64,000 bases of DNA. Source: Amaranthus tricolor. Lineage: Eukaryota; Streptophyta; Magnoliopsida; Caryophyllales; Amaranthaceae. Under the pieces are notes generated by a model. The model did no database searches. It was not told where the DNA came from and saw only the letters and a list, made by a program, of their open reading frames with translations. A program made the position numbers and the translations under genes. Shown piece after piece: positions 12,701 to 25,102 of this stretch. The stretch lies in NCBI RefSeq assembly GCF_026212465.1, contig NC_080049.1, positions 13,600,349-13,664,348 on the forward strand, in the 5' to 3' direction. Position 1 is the stretch's first letter; each line of letters begins with the position of its first letter.

Positions 12701-15700
12701 TAGAAATTCCGTGGTTAAATTGCGATTTTAAGGGTTTTTAAGTTTTTTTAGTACTTTTGCGGATAAAGTAGCTCAAACTTGGTTTGTTTTTCACGAAACT
12801 TGGCACACAATACTATTTTGGTATATATTATTGTGTTGTATATATTATTATGTTGAAGTGCTTAGAATTTAAAATCATATTCAAATGCTGGAAATTACGT
12901 GTAAAATTTTGATTTTATGCCATTTAAAGCGTTTTTGGCACTTTTGCGCATAAAGTAGCTCTAACTTAGTTTGTTTTGTGCGAAACTTGCCACATAACAC
13001 TATTTCGTCTATATTATTGCGTTGAAGTGGTTAGAATTCAAAATTTATAGTCATATGCTACAAATTATGTGTTAATTTTCGATTTTAAGGGTTTTTTTAC
13101 CGGTTTTTTACACTTTTGCGCATAAAGAAGCTCAAACTCGGTTTGTTTTGCACGGAATTTGGGCATACATCAATATTTGGAATATATTATTTTGTTGAAG
13201 TGGTTAGAATTGAGAATCATTGTCGTTATGCTAGAAATTACGTGTTAAGTTGCGATTTTAAGGGTTTTTTAAGTTTTTTCAGTACTTTTGCGCATAAAGT
13301 AGCTCTAACTTGGTTTGTTTTTCACGAAACTTAGCACACAATACTATTTGGTATATATTATGTGTGTTGAAGTGCTTAGAATAAAAAATCATATTCATAT
13401 GCTAGAAATTACGTGTGAAGTTTCGATTTTATGCGTTTTTAAGCGTTTTTTCCACTTTTGCGCATAAAGTAGCTCAAACTTGGTTTATTTTGCACGAAAC
13501 TTGGCACATAACACTAATTTCTATATATTATTGTATTGAAGTGGTTAGAATTGAAAATCATAGTCCTATGCTAGAAATTACGTGTTAAGTTACGATTTTG
13601 TGCGTTGTTAAGCGTTTTTGGCACTTTTGCGCTTTAAAGTAGCTCTAACTTGGTTTGTTTTGTGCGAAACTTGCCACATAACACTATTTCGTGTATATTA
13701 TTGCGTTGAAGTGGTTAGATTAAAAATCATATTCATATGCTAGAAATTACGTGTTAAGTAGCGATTTTAAGGGTTTTTAAATCGTTTTTCGCACTTTTGC
13801 GCATAAAGTAGCTCAAACTTGGTTTGTTTTGCACGAAACTTGGCCACACAACACTATTTGGAAAAAAATTATTGTGTTGAAGTGGTTAGAAATTGAAAAT
13901 CATAGTCATATGCTAGAAATTACGTGATAAGTTGCGATTTTATGCGTTTTTAAGCGTTTTTTAGAACTTTTGCGCATAAAAGTAACTCAAACTCGGTTTG
14001 TTATGTGTGAAACTTGCCACCCTACACTATTTGGTCTATATTATTGCGTTGAAGTGGTTAGAATTTAAAATCATAGTCATATGCTAGAAATTACGTGTTA
14101 AGTTTCGATTTTAAGGTTTTTAACCGTTTTTGGCACTTTTGCGCATAAAGTAGGTCAAACTCGGTTTGTTTTGCACGGAATTTGGCACACATCAATATTT
14201 AGAATATATTATTTTGTTGAAGTAGTTAGAATTGAAAATCATTGTCGTATGCTAGAAATTACGTGTTAAGTTGCGATTTTAAGGGTTTTTAAGTTTTTTT
14301 AGTACTTTTGCGGATAAAGTAGCTCAAACTTGGTTTGTTTTTCACGAAACTTGGCACACAATACTATTTGGTATATATTATTGTGTTGTATATATTATTG
14401 TGTTGAAGTGCTTAGAATTTAAAATCATATTCAAATGCTGGAAATTACGTGTAAAATTTTGATTTTATGCCATTTAAAGCGTTTTTGGCACTTTTGCGCA
14501 TAAAGTAGCTCTAACTTAGTTTGTTTTGTGCGAAACTTGCCACATAACACTATTTCGTCTATATTATTGCGTTGAAGTGGTTAGAATTCAAAATTATAGT
14601 CATATGCTACAAATTATGTGTTAATTTTCGATTTTAAGGGTTTTTAACCGTTTTTTACACTTTTGCGCATAAAGAAGCTCAAACTCGGTTTGTTTTGCAC
14701 GGAATTTGGCATACATCAATATTTGGAATATATTATTTTGTTGAAGTGGTTAGAATTGAGAATCATTGTCGTATGCTAGAAATTACGTGTTTAAGTTGCG
14801 ATTTTAAGGGTTTTTAAGTTTTTTTCAGTACTTTTGCGCATAAAGTAGCTCTAACTTGGTTTGTTTTTCACGAAACTTAGCACACAATACTATTTGGTTA
14901 TATATTATTGTGTTGAAGTGCTTAGAATAAAAAATCCATATTCATATGCTAGAAATTACGTGTGAAGTTTCGATTTTATGCGTTTTTAAGCGTTTTTTTC
15001 CACTTTTTGCGCATAAAGTAGCTCAAACTTGGTTTATTTTGCACGAAACTTGGCACATAACACTAATTTCTATATATTATTGTATTGAAGTGGTTAGAAT
15101 TGAAAATCATAGTCCTATGCTAGAAATTACGTGTTAAGTTGCGATTTTGTGCGTTGTTAAGCGTTTTTGGCACTTTTGCGCTTAAAGTAGCTCTAACTTG
15201 GTTTGTTTTGTGCGAAACTTGCCACATAACACTATTTCGTGTATATTATTGCGTTGAAGTGGTTAGAATTAAAAATCATATTCATATGCTAGAAATTACG
15301 TGTTAAGTAGCGATTTTAAGGGTTTTTAATCGTTTTTCGCACTTTTGCGCATAAAGTAGCTCAAACTTGGTTTGTTTTGCACGAAACTTGGCACACAACA
15401 CTATTTGGAAAAAATTATTGTGTTGAAGTGGTTAGAATTGAAAATCATAGTCATATGCTAGAAATTACGTGATAAGTTGCGATTTTATGCGTTTTTAAGC
15501 GTTTTCAGAACTTTTGCGCATAAAGTAACTCAAACTCGGTTTGTTATGTGTGAAACTTGCCACCCTACACTATTTGGTCTATATTATTGCGTTGAAGTGG
15601 TTAGAATTTAAAATCATAGTCATATGCTAGAAATTACGTGTTAAGTTTCGATTTTTAAGGTTTTTAACCGTTTTTGGCACTTTTGCGCATAAAGTAGGTC

Positions 15701-18700
15701 AAACTCGGTTTGTTTTGCACGGAATTTGGCACACATCAATATTTAGAATATATTATTTTGTTGAAGTAGTTAGAATTGAAAATCATTGTCATATGCTAGA
15801 AATTACGTGTTAAGTTGCGATTTTAAGGGTTTTTAAGTTTTTTTAGTACTTTTGCGGATAAAGTAGCTCAAACTTGGTTTGTTTTTCACGAAACTTGGCA
15901 CACAATACTATTTGGTATATATTATTGTGTTGTATATATTATTGTGTTGAAGTGCTTAGAATTTAAAATCATATTCAAATGCTGGAAATTACGTGTAAAA
16001 TTTTGATTTTATGCCATTTAAAGCGTTTTTGGCACTTTTGCGCATAAAGTAGCTCTAACTTAGTTTGTTTTGTGCGAAACTTGCCACATAACACTATTTC
16101 GTCTATATTATTGCGTTGAAGTGGTTAGAATTCAAAATTATAGTCATATGCTACAAATTATGTGTTAATTTTCGATTTTAAGGGTTTTTAACCGTTTTTT
16201 ACACTTTTGCGCATAAAGAAGCTCAAACTCGGTTTGTTTTGCACGGAATTTGGCATACATCAATATTTGGAATATATTATTTTGTTGAAGTGGTTAGAAT
16301 TGAGAATCATTGTCGTATGCTAGAAATTACGTGTTAAGTTGCGATTTTAAGGGTTTTTAAGTTTTTTCAGTACTTTTGCGCATAAAGTAGCTCTAACTTG
16401 GTTTGTTTTTCACGAAACTTAGCACACAATACTATTTGGTATATATTATTGTGTTGAAGTGCTTAGAATAAAAAATCATATTCATATGCTAGAAATTACG
16501 TGTGAAGTTTCGATTTTATGCGTTTTTTAAGCGTTTTTTTCCACTTTTGCGCATAAAGTAGCTCAAACTTGGTTTATTTTGCACGAAACTTGGCACATAA
16601 CACTAATTTCTATATATTATTGTATTGAAGTGGTTAGAATTGAAAATCATAGTCCTATGCTAGAAATTACGTGTTAAGTTGCGATTTTGTGCGTTGTTAA
16701 GCGTTTTTGGCACTTTTGCGCTTAAAGTAGCTCTAACTTGGTTTGTTTTGTGCGAAACTTGCCACATAACACTATTTCGTGTATATTATTGCGTTGAAGT
16801 GGTTAGAATTAAAAATCATATTCATATGCTAGAAATTACGTGTTAAGTAGCGATTTTAAGGGTTTTTAATCGTTTTTCGCACTTTTGCGCATAAAGTAGC
16901 TCAAACTTGGTTTGTTTTGCACGAAACTTGGCACACAACACTATTTGGAAAAAATTATTGTGTTGAAGTGGTTGGAATTTAAAATCATAGTCATATGCTA
17001 GAAATTACGTGATAAGTTGCGATTTTATGCGTTTTTAAGCGTTTTTAGAACTTTTGCGCATAAAGTAACTCAAACTCGGTTTGTTATGTGTGAAACTTGC
17101 CACCCTACACTATTTGGTCTATATTATTGCGTTGAAGTGGTTAGAATTTAAAATCATAGTCATATGCTAGAAATTACGTGTTAAGTTTCGATTTTAAGGT
17201 TTTTAACCGTTTTTGGCACTTTTGCGCATAAAGTAGCTCAAACTCGGTTTGTTTTGCACGGAATTTGGCACACATCAATATTTAGAATATATTATTTTGT
17301 TGAAGTAGTTAGAATTAAAAATCATTGTCGTATGCTAGAAATTACGTGTTAAATTGCGATTTTAAGGGTTTTTAAGTTTTTTTAGTACTTTTGCGGATAA
17401 AGTAGCTCAAACTTGGTTTGTTTTTCACGAAACTTGGCACACAATACTATTTGGTATATATTATTGTGTTGTATATATTATTATGTTGAAGTGCTTAGAA
17501 TTTAAAATCATATTCAAATGCTGGAAATTACGTGTAAAATTTTGATTTTATGCCATTTAAAGCGTTTTTGGCACTTTTGCGCATAAAGTAGCTCTAACTT
17601 AGTTTGTTTTGTGCGAAACTTGCCACATAACACTATTTCGTCTATATTATTGCGTTGAAGTGGTTAGAATTCAAAATTATAGTCATATGCTACAAATTAT
17701 GTGTTAATTTTCGATTTTAAGGGTTTTTTACCGTTTTTTACACTTTTGCGCATAAAGAAGCTCAAACTCGGTTTGTTTTGCACGGAATTTGGCATACATC
17801 AATATTTGGAATATATTATTTTGTTGAAGTGGTTAGAATTGAGAATCATTGTCGTATGCTAGAAATTACGTGTTAAGTTGCGATTTTAAGGGTTTTTAAG
17901 TTTTTTCAGTACTTTTGCGCATAAAGTAGCTCTAACTTGGTTTGTTTTTCACGAAACTTAGCACACAATACTATTTGGTATATATTATTGTGTTGAAGTG
18001 CTTAGAATAAAAAATCATATTCATATGCTAGAAATTACGTGTGAAGTTTCGATTTTATGCGTTTTTAAGCGTTTTTTTCCACTTTTGCGCATAAAGTAGC
18101 TCAAACTTGGTTTATTTTGCACGAAACTTGGCACATAACACTAATTTCTATATATTATTGTATTGAAGTGGTTAGAATTGAAAATCATAGTCCTATGCTA
18201 GAAATTACGTGTTAAGTTGCGATTTTGTGCGTTGTTAAGCGTTTTTGGCACTTTTGCGCTTAAAGTAGCTCTAACTTGGTTTGTTTTGTGCGAAACTTGC
18301 CACATAACACTATTTCGTGTATATTATTGCGTTGAAGTGGTTAGAATTAAAAATCATATTCATATGCTAGAAATTACGTGTTAAGTAGCGATTTTAAGGG
18401 TTTTTAATCGTTTTTCGCACTTTTGCGCATAAAGTAGCTCAAACTTGGTTTGTTTTGCACGAAACTTGGCACACAACACTATTTGGAAAAAATTATTGTG
18501 TTGAAGTGGTTAGAATTGAAAATCATAGTCATATGCTAGAAATTACGTGATAAGTTGCGATTTTATGCGTTTTTAAGCGTTTTCAGAACTTTTGCGCATA
18601 AAGTAACTCAAACTCGGTTTGTTATGTGTGAAACTTGCCACCCTACACTATTTGGTCTATATTATTGCGTTGAAGTGGTTAGAATTTAAAATCATAGTCA

Positions 18701-20305
18701 TATGCTAGAAATTACGTGTTAAGTTTCGATTTTAAGGTTTTTAACCGTTTTTGGCACTTTTGCGCATAAAGTAGGTCAAACTCGGTTTGTTTTGCACGGA
18801 ATTTGGCACACATCAATATTTAGAATATATTATTTTGTTGAAGTAGTTAGAATTGAAAATCATTGTCATATGCTAGAAATTACGTGTTAAGTTGCGATTT
18901 TAAGGGTTTTTAAGTTTTTTTAGTACTTTTGCGGATAAAGTAGCTCAAACTTGGTTTGTTTTTCACGAAACTTGGCACACAATACTATTTGGTATATATT
19001 ATTGTGTTGTATATATTATTGTGTTGAAGTGCTTAGAATTTAAAATCATATTCAAATGCTGGAAATTACGTGTAAAATTTTGATTTTATGCCATTTAAAG
19101 CGTTTTTGGCACTTTTGCGCATAAAGTAGCTCTAACTTAGTTTGTTTTGTGCGAAACTTGCCACATAACACTATTTCGTCTATATTATTGCGTTGAAGTG
19201 GTTAGAATTCAAAATTATAGTCATATGCTACAAATTATGTGTTAATTTTCGATTTTAAGGGTTTTTAACCGTTTTTTACACTTTTGCGCATAAAGAAGCT
19301 CAAACTCGGTTTGTTTTGCACGGAATTTGGCATACATCAATATTTGGAATATATTATTTTGTTGAAGTGGTTAGAATTGAGAATCATTGTCGTATGCTTG
19401 AAATTACGTGTTAAGTTGCGATTTTAAGGGTTTTTAAGTTTTTTCAGTACTTTTGCGCATAAAGTAGCTCTAACTTGGTTTGTTTTTCACGAAACTTAGC
19501 ACACAATACTATTTGGTATATATTATTGTGTTGAAGTGCTTAGAATAAAAAATCATATTCATATGCTAGAAATTACGTGTGAAGTTTCGATTTTATGCGT
19601 TTTTAAGCGTTTTTTCCACTTTTGCGCATAAAGTAGCTCAAACTTGGTTTATTTTGCACGAAACTTGGCACATAACACTAATTTCTATATATTATTGTAT
19701 TGAAGTGGTTAGAATTGAAAATCATAGTCCTATGCTAGAAATTACGTGTTAAGTTGCGATTTTGTGCGTTGTTAAGCGTTTTTGGCACTTTTGCGCTTAA
19801 AGTAGCTCTAACTTGGTTTGTTTTGTGCGAAACTTGCCACATAACACTATTTCGTGTATATTATTGCGTTGAAGTGGTTAGAATTAAAAATCATATTCAT
19901 ATGCTAGAAATTACGTGTTAAGTAGCGATTTTAAGGGTTTTTAATCGTTTTTCGCACTTTTGCGCATAAAGTAGCTCAAACTTGGTTTGTTTTGCACGAA
20001 ACTTGGCACACAACACTATTTGGAAAAAATTATTGTGTTGAAGTGGTTAGAATTGAAAATCATAGTCATATGCTAGAAATTACGTGATAAGTTGCGATTT
20101 TATGCGTTTTTAAGCGTTTTTAGAACTTTTGCGCATAAAGTAACTCAAACTCGGTTTGTTATGCGTGAAACATGCCACCCTACACTATTTGGTCTATATT
20201 ATTGCGTTGAAGTGGTTAGAATTTAAAATCATAGTCATATGCTAGAAATTACGTGTTAAGTTTCGATTTTAAGGGTTTTTAACCGTTTCTGGCACTTTTG
20301 CGCAT
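6752..20305 (+). repeat. ~170-bp satellite array, right block with nine-monomer higher-order repeat (~1.54 kb)
   Basis: The same ~170-bp monomer family is organised as a larger unit. A diagnostic monomer with CCACCCTACACTATTTGG recurs near 9391, 10921, 12463, 14016, 15561, 17101, 18640 and 20176, with a degenerate form at 7841. The spacing is about 1.53-1.56 kb, roughly nine monomers. A second marker, a local duplication of TATATATTATTGTGTTG, recurs with the same period (near 8211, 9761, 11287, 12833, 14386, 15926, 17467, 19007). About 8.8 units are present. Copies from about 15 kb to 20.2 kb are nearly identical in length, while those at 6.8-14 kb carry many single-base insertions. Confidence 0.93.
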
Positions 20306-23155
20306 AAAGTAGGTCAAACTTGGTTTGTTTAGCACGAAACATGGCATTGAAGATTATTTGGTATATATTATTGTGTTGAAGTGGTTAGAATTGAAAATAA
20401 TAGTCATATGCTAGAAATTACGTCTTAAGTTTCGATTTTAAGGAATTTTAACCGTTTTTGGCACTTTTGCGCATAATGTAGTTCAAAGTTGATTTATTTT
20501 GCACGAAACTTGGCACAGAAAATTATTTGGTATGTATTATTTTGTTGAAGTGGTTAGCATTGAAAATTATACTCATATGCAAGAAATTACGTGTTAAGTT
20601 GCTATTTTATGCGTGTTTAATCGTTTTTGGCACTTTTGCAAAAAAAGTAGCTCAAACTTAATTTGTTTTGCGCGAAACTTGCCACATAACACTATTTCGT
20701 CTATATTATTTTGTTGAAGTGGTTAGAATTGAAAATCAAAGTCATATGCTAGAAATTACGTGTTATGTTGCGATTTTAAGGGTTTTAAACCATTTTCGCA
20801 CTTTTGCGCATAAAGTGGCTCAAACTTGGTTTGTTTTGCGCGAAACTTCCCACATAACACTATTTCATCCATATTATTGCGTTGAAGTGGTCAGATTTGA
20901 AAATTATAGTCATATGCTACAAATTATGTGTTAAGTTGCGATTTTAAGGGTTTTTATGTTTTTTTTAGTACTTTTGCGCATAAAGTAGCTCAAACTTGGT
21001 TTGTTTTGCACGAAACTTGGCACACAATACTATTTGGTATATATTATTGTGTTGAAGAGCTTAGAATTTAAAATCATATTCATATGCTAGAAATTACGTG
21101 TTTAGTTGCGATTGTAAGCATTTTAAAGTGTTTTTTGCACTTTTGCGCATAAAGGAGCTCAAACTTGGTTTGTTTTGCGCGAAACTTCCCATATAACACA
21201 ATTTCATCTATATTATTGTGTTGAAGTGGTTAGAATTGAAAATTATAGTTCTATGCTACAAATTATGTGTTAAGTTGCGATTTTAAGGGTTTTTAACCGT
21301 TTTGTGCACTTTTGCGCATAAAGTAGCTCAAACTTTGTTTGTTTTGCACGGAACTTGGAACACATCACAATTTGGAATAAGTTATTTTGTTGAAGTGGTT
21401 AGAATTAAAAATCAATGTCGTATGCTAGAAATTACGTGTTAAGTTGCAATTTTAAGATTTTGTAAGTTTTTTTTTTGTACTTTTGTGCATAATGTGCCTT
21501 AAACTTGGTTTGTTTTGCACGAAACTTGGCACACAATAGTATTTGGTATATATTATTGTGTTGAAGTGCAGAGAATTAAAAATCATATTAATATGCTAGA
21601 AATTACATGTTAAGTTGCGATTTTATGGTTTTTTAAGCGTTTTTGCCACTTTTGCGCATAAAGTAGCTCAAACTTGGTTTATTTTGAACGAAACTTGCAC
21701 ACAACACTATTTGGTATATATTATTGTGTTGAAGTGGTTGGAATTGAAAATCATAGTCATATGCTAGAAATTAAGTGTTAAGTTGCGATTTTATGCGTTT
21801 TTAAGCGTTTTTGGCACTTTTTGGACAAAAGTAGCTCAAACTTGGTTTGTTTTGCGCGAAACTTGCCACATAACACTATTTCGTCTATATTATTGCGTTG
21901 AAGTGGTTAGATTTAATAATCATAGTCATATGCTTGAAATTACGTATTAAGTTGCGATTTTAAGGGTTTTTAACCATTTTTCGCACTTTTGCGCATAAAG
22001 TAGCTCAAACTTGGTTTGTTTTGCATGAAACTTGGAACACAACACTATTTGGAATAAATTATTGTGTTGAAGTGTTTAGAATTTAAAATCATTGTCTTAT
22101 GCTAGTAATTACGTGTTAAGTTGCGATTATAAGAGTTATTTAGTTCTTTTGGCACTTTTGCCCATAAAATAGCTCAAACTTGGTTTGTTTTGCACGAAAC
22201 TTGGCACACAACACTATTTGGTATATATTATTGTGTTAAAGTACTTCAAACTTGGTTTGTTTTGCACGAAAAGTGGCGCACAATACTATTTGGTATGTAT
22301 TATTGTGTTGAAGTGCTCAGAATTGAAAATCATATTCATATATTAGAAAATATGTGTTAAGTTGCGATTTTATGCGTTTTTAAGCATTTAAGCAACTTTT
22401 GTGCATAAAGTAGCTCAAACTTGGTTTGTTTTGAACGAAACTTGCCACACAACACTATTTGCTCTATATTATTGCGTTGAAGGCTTTAGAATTGAAAATC
22501 ATAGTCATATGCTTGAAATTACGTGTTAAGTTGTGATTTTAAGGGTTTTTAACCGTTTTTGGCACTTTTGCGCATAAAGTAGCTCAAACTCGGTTTGTTT
22601 TGCACGGAACTTGGCACACATCACTATTTTGAATATATTATTTTGTTGAAGTGGTTAGAATTGAAAATCATTGTTGTATGGTAGAAATTACGTGTTAAGT
22701 TGCGATTTTAAGGGTTTTTTTTTTTATTGTTTTGGCACTTTTGCGCATAAAGTAGCTCAAACTTGGTTTGTTTTGCACGAAACTTGGGACACAACACTAT
22801 TTAGTATGTATTAGTGTGTTGAGGTGGTTAGAGTTTAAAATCATGGAAGTATGCTAGAAATTACGTGTTAAGTTGCGATTTTAAGGGTTTTTAAGTGTTT
22901 TTTACACTTTTGCGCATAAAGTAGCTCAAACTTGGTTTGTTTTGCACGAAACTTGGCACACAACACTATTTTGTATATATTATTTTGTTGAAGTGCTTAG
23001 AATTGAAAATCATAGTCATATGCTAGAAATTACGTGTTAAGTTGCGATTTTATGCGTTTTTAAGCGTTTTTGGCACTTTTTCGCATAAGGTAGCTAAAAC
23101 TCGTTTTTGGTCTATATTATTGCGCTTAAGTGGTTAGAATTGAAAATCATAGTCA
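20306..23155 (+). repeat. Divergent satellite edge adjoining the CACTA fragment
   Basis: About 16-17 monomers of the same family continue here but no longer follow the 1.54-kb order, and each carries many private substitutions and indels. The final monomer is internally deleted: at about 23090-23115 AAACTCGTTTTTGG runs straight into TCTATATTATTGCG. The array then stops within AGTCATA at about 23155. Divergence at an array edge is what reduced homogenisation by unequal exchange predicts. Confidence 0.9.
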
Positions 23156-23832
23156 TACATGGACGATATCTTAAAATCCGTGAAGGATATTGGTGTCGAA
23201 AACATAGATGCCGTAAGTATAAGTTACGTTCTTAAATTATTATTATTGGTAAAATCTAATGTTTATTAAGGTTTTAATTTTATATTATATTATTGGTTTT
23301 ATACGACATTCCGATGGAAACACGCCTTCTGAGAAGTGGAGAGATGCGCGAATTAACAAGATTGTCGCGTATCTTGCAAATTTTAGTCCTTGATAAATTG
23401 TAATTAGTATAGATTTTTTAGGACTTTAATGTATATTATTTTATATATATGTACGTACATAATATTATAATATATATACGATCGAGAGTTTTTTATTACA
23501 AAAAGATTATTGGTGATTATTTGTGATTATCATTGGATTATTATTCGATTAATCAATGTTATTTCATTGTACATTATTATTGGATTATTATTAGTATAAA
23601 ACAAATAAGTGGTGATTATTTGATGCGGTTTTGGGGGCTGACTGCAGCAAATAATGCCACTTATTAGCTGCGGTTTTGGGGGCTGACCGCAGCAAATAAT
23701 GCCCTTTTTTGCTGCGTTGTTAAACAGCAGCATTTAAAATAGGCCATTTGCTGCTATCACTATTGCTTGGGGCCAAAACCGCAGCAAATAATGGCCAAAA
23801 AACGACAGCAAATTAAGTTTTTTCCACTAGTG
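23156..23832 (+). mobile_element. Inverted, truncated CACTA 3' end (CACTA-2) fused to the satellite
   Basis: Read on the minus strand from 23832, this segment starts with the terminus CACTAGTGGAAAAAAC and subterminal TTTGCTGCGG repeats. It then aligns with 24614-25350 of the complete CACTA element downstream. On the plus strand, ATGGACGATATCTTAAAAT at about 23159 matches the penultimate Ulp1-like exon (product MDDILKSVKDIG), followed by a GTAAGT donor at about 23213. The last exon is recognisable at about 23300-23393 but degenerate: the acceptor AG is lost and an in-frame block is missing. The fragment breaks off inside the penultimate exon, where the satellite begins. TAA follows the terminus (23833-23835). 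Confidence 0.9.
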
Positions 23833-24613
23833 TAATGATCAATGAACAATGAACGATGAATGATGAACAATGAACAAGGATAAATGATCAATAAACGAAA
23901 ATCAATGAATAATGAACGATGATCAATGATGAATGAACAATGACCATTGAATGATGAACAATAAACAATGATCAATTATCAAGGAACAATGAACGATCAA
24001 CAATGAACAAGGATCAATTGTCAACAATCAATGAACAATGAACGATAAATGATAAACAATGAACGATGATTAATGAAAAATGAACAATCAATGTTGAATG
24101 ATGAACAATGAACAAGGATCAATAATCAATGAACAATGAACGATGAATAATGAATAATGAACAATGATCAATCATCAATCATCAATCATCAATGAAGAAT
24201 AAACGATGAATAATGAACAATGAACAATGACCTATGAATAATGAACAATGAGAAATGAACAATGAACAATGATCAATGATCAATGAATAATGAACGATGA
24301 ATAATGAACAATGAAGAAAGACAAATGAATGATAAACAATGAACAAGGATAAATGATCAATGAATTATGAAGAATGAACAAGGATCAATGATGAATGAAC
24401 AGTGAATGATAAAGAATGAAGAAGGATCAATCATTAATGAATAATAAACAATGAAGAATGAGCAATGAATACTTAATGATTAACAATGAACAAGGATCAT
24501 TGATAAATGAACAACGAAGGATGAACAATGAGCAATAAACAAGGATTAATGATCAATGAACAATGAACGATGAACAATGAATAATGAACAATATAAAGTA
24601 AACAATAAGGAAT
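23833..24613. repeat. AATGAAC-type minisatellite, block 1
   Basis: The block is built of degenerate 7-8 base words such as AATGAAC, AATGAACG, ATGATCA and AAGGATCA. It is the same family as the blocks at 37486-39955 and 53409-55056. Its right part (about 24100-24613) aligns with about 38710-39125, including the phrase AATGAATAATGAACAATGAT. It lies between two CACTA 3' termini that face each other. The serine/histidine/phenylalanine-rich open frames on the minus strand only reflect the word composition. Confidence 0.9.
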
Positions 24614-24882
24614 CACTAGTGGAAAAAACCTCGTTTGCTGCGGTTTTTTTTGCCATTATTTGCTGCGGTTTTGGCCCCCAGCAATAGTGATAGCAGCAAA
24701 TGTCCTACTTTAAATGCTGCGGTTCAAAACCGCAGCAAATAAGGGCATTATTTGCTGCGGTCATGGGCTAAAACCGCAGCAAATAATGGGTGTTATTTGC
24801 TGCGGTCAGGGGGAAAAACCGCAGCAATAAGTGTGGCATTATTTGCTGCGGTCAGGCTTAAAACCGCAGCAATAAGTCTCTT
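24614..24882. promoter_or_regulatory. CACTA 3' terminal and subterminal repeat region
   Basis: After the terminal CACTAGTGGAAAAAA, about ten copies of TTTGCTGCGG or its complement CCGCAGCAAA/T occur within about 260 bp, many arranged as inverted pairs. Subterminal short repeats in En/Spm elements bind the element's TNPA-type protein. That role is inferred here from position and arrangement. Confidence 0.8.
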
Positions 24883-25102
24883 TTTTTTTTTCTTTTTCCG
24901 TTTAATCCTTATAATAATGCAATAATATTACAATGTAATAACAGTGATTAATCCAATGATAATCACAGATAATCAACATTAATCTCTTTGTAATAATAAA
25001 CTCTCGCTCGTATATATATATAATATAATATGTACGTACATATATATATATATACATTAAATAAACTATAAAAAATAATCAATATATACTAATTACAATT
25101 TA
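24883..25102. other. CACTA 3' untranslated spacer
   Basis: This AT-rich stretch lies between the subterminal repeats and the stop codon of the Ulp1-like gene. It includes a short TA/TG tract near 25010-25055 and a T-rich run near 24878-24893. The inverted copy shows an alignable counterpart at about 23395-23610. No gene is seen. Confidence 0.6.

Noticed and set aside
7707..20934. Short open reading frames of 63-88 codons in the satellite
   Set aside because: They repeat with the monomer, change frame between monomers, have no recognisable domain and are explained by the periodic sequence.
1..23155. CRISPR-like array
   Set aside because: Repeats are contiguous ~170-bp monomers with no short repeat-spacer structure, in a plant nuclear context.
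23530..23975. Minus-strand open frames next to the inverted CACTA end
   Set aside because: They cover subterminal repeats and minisatellite words and encode only low-complexity peptides.
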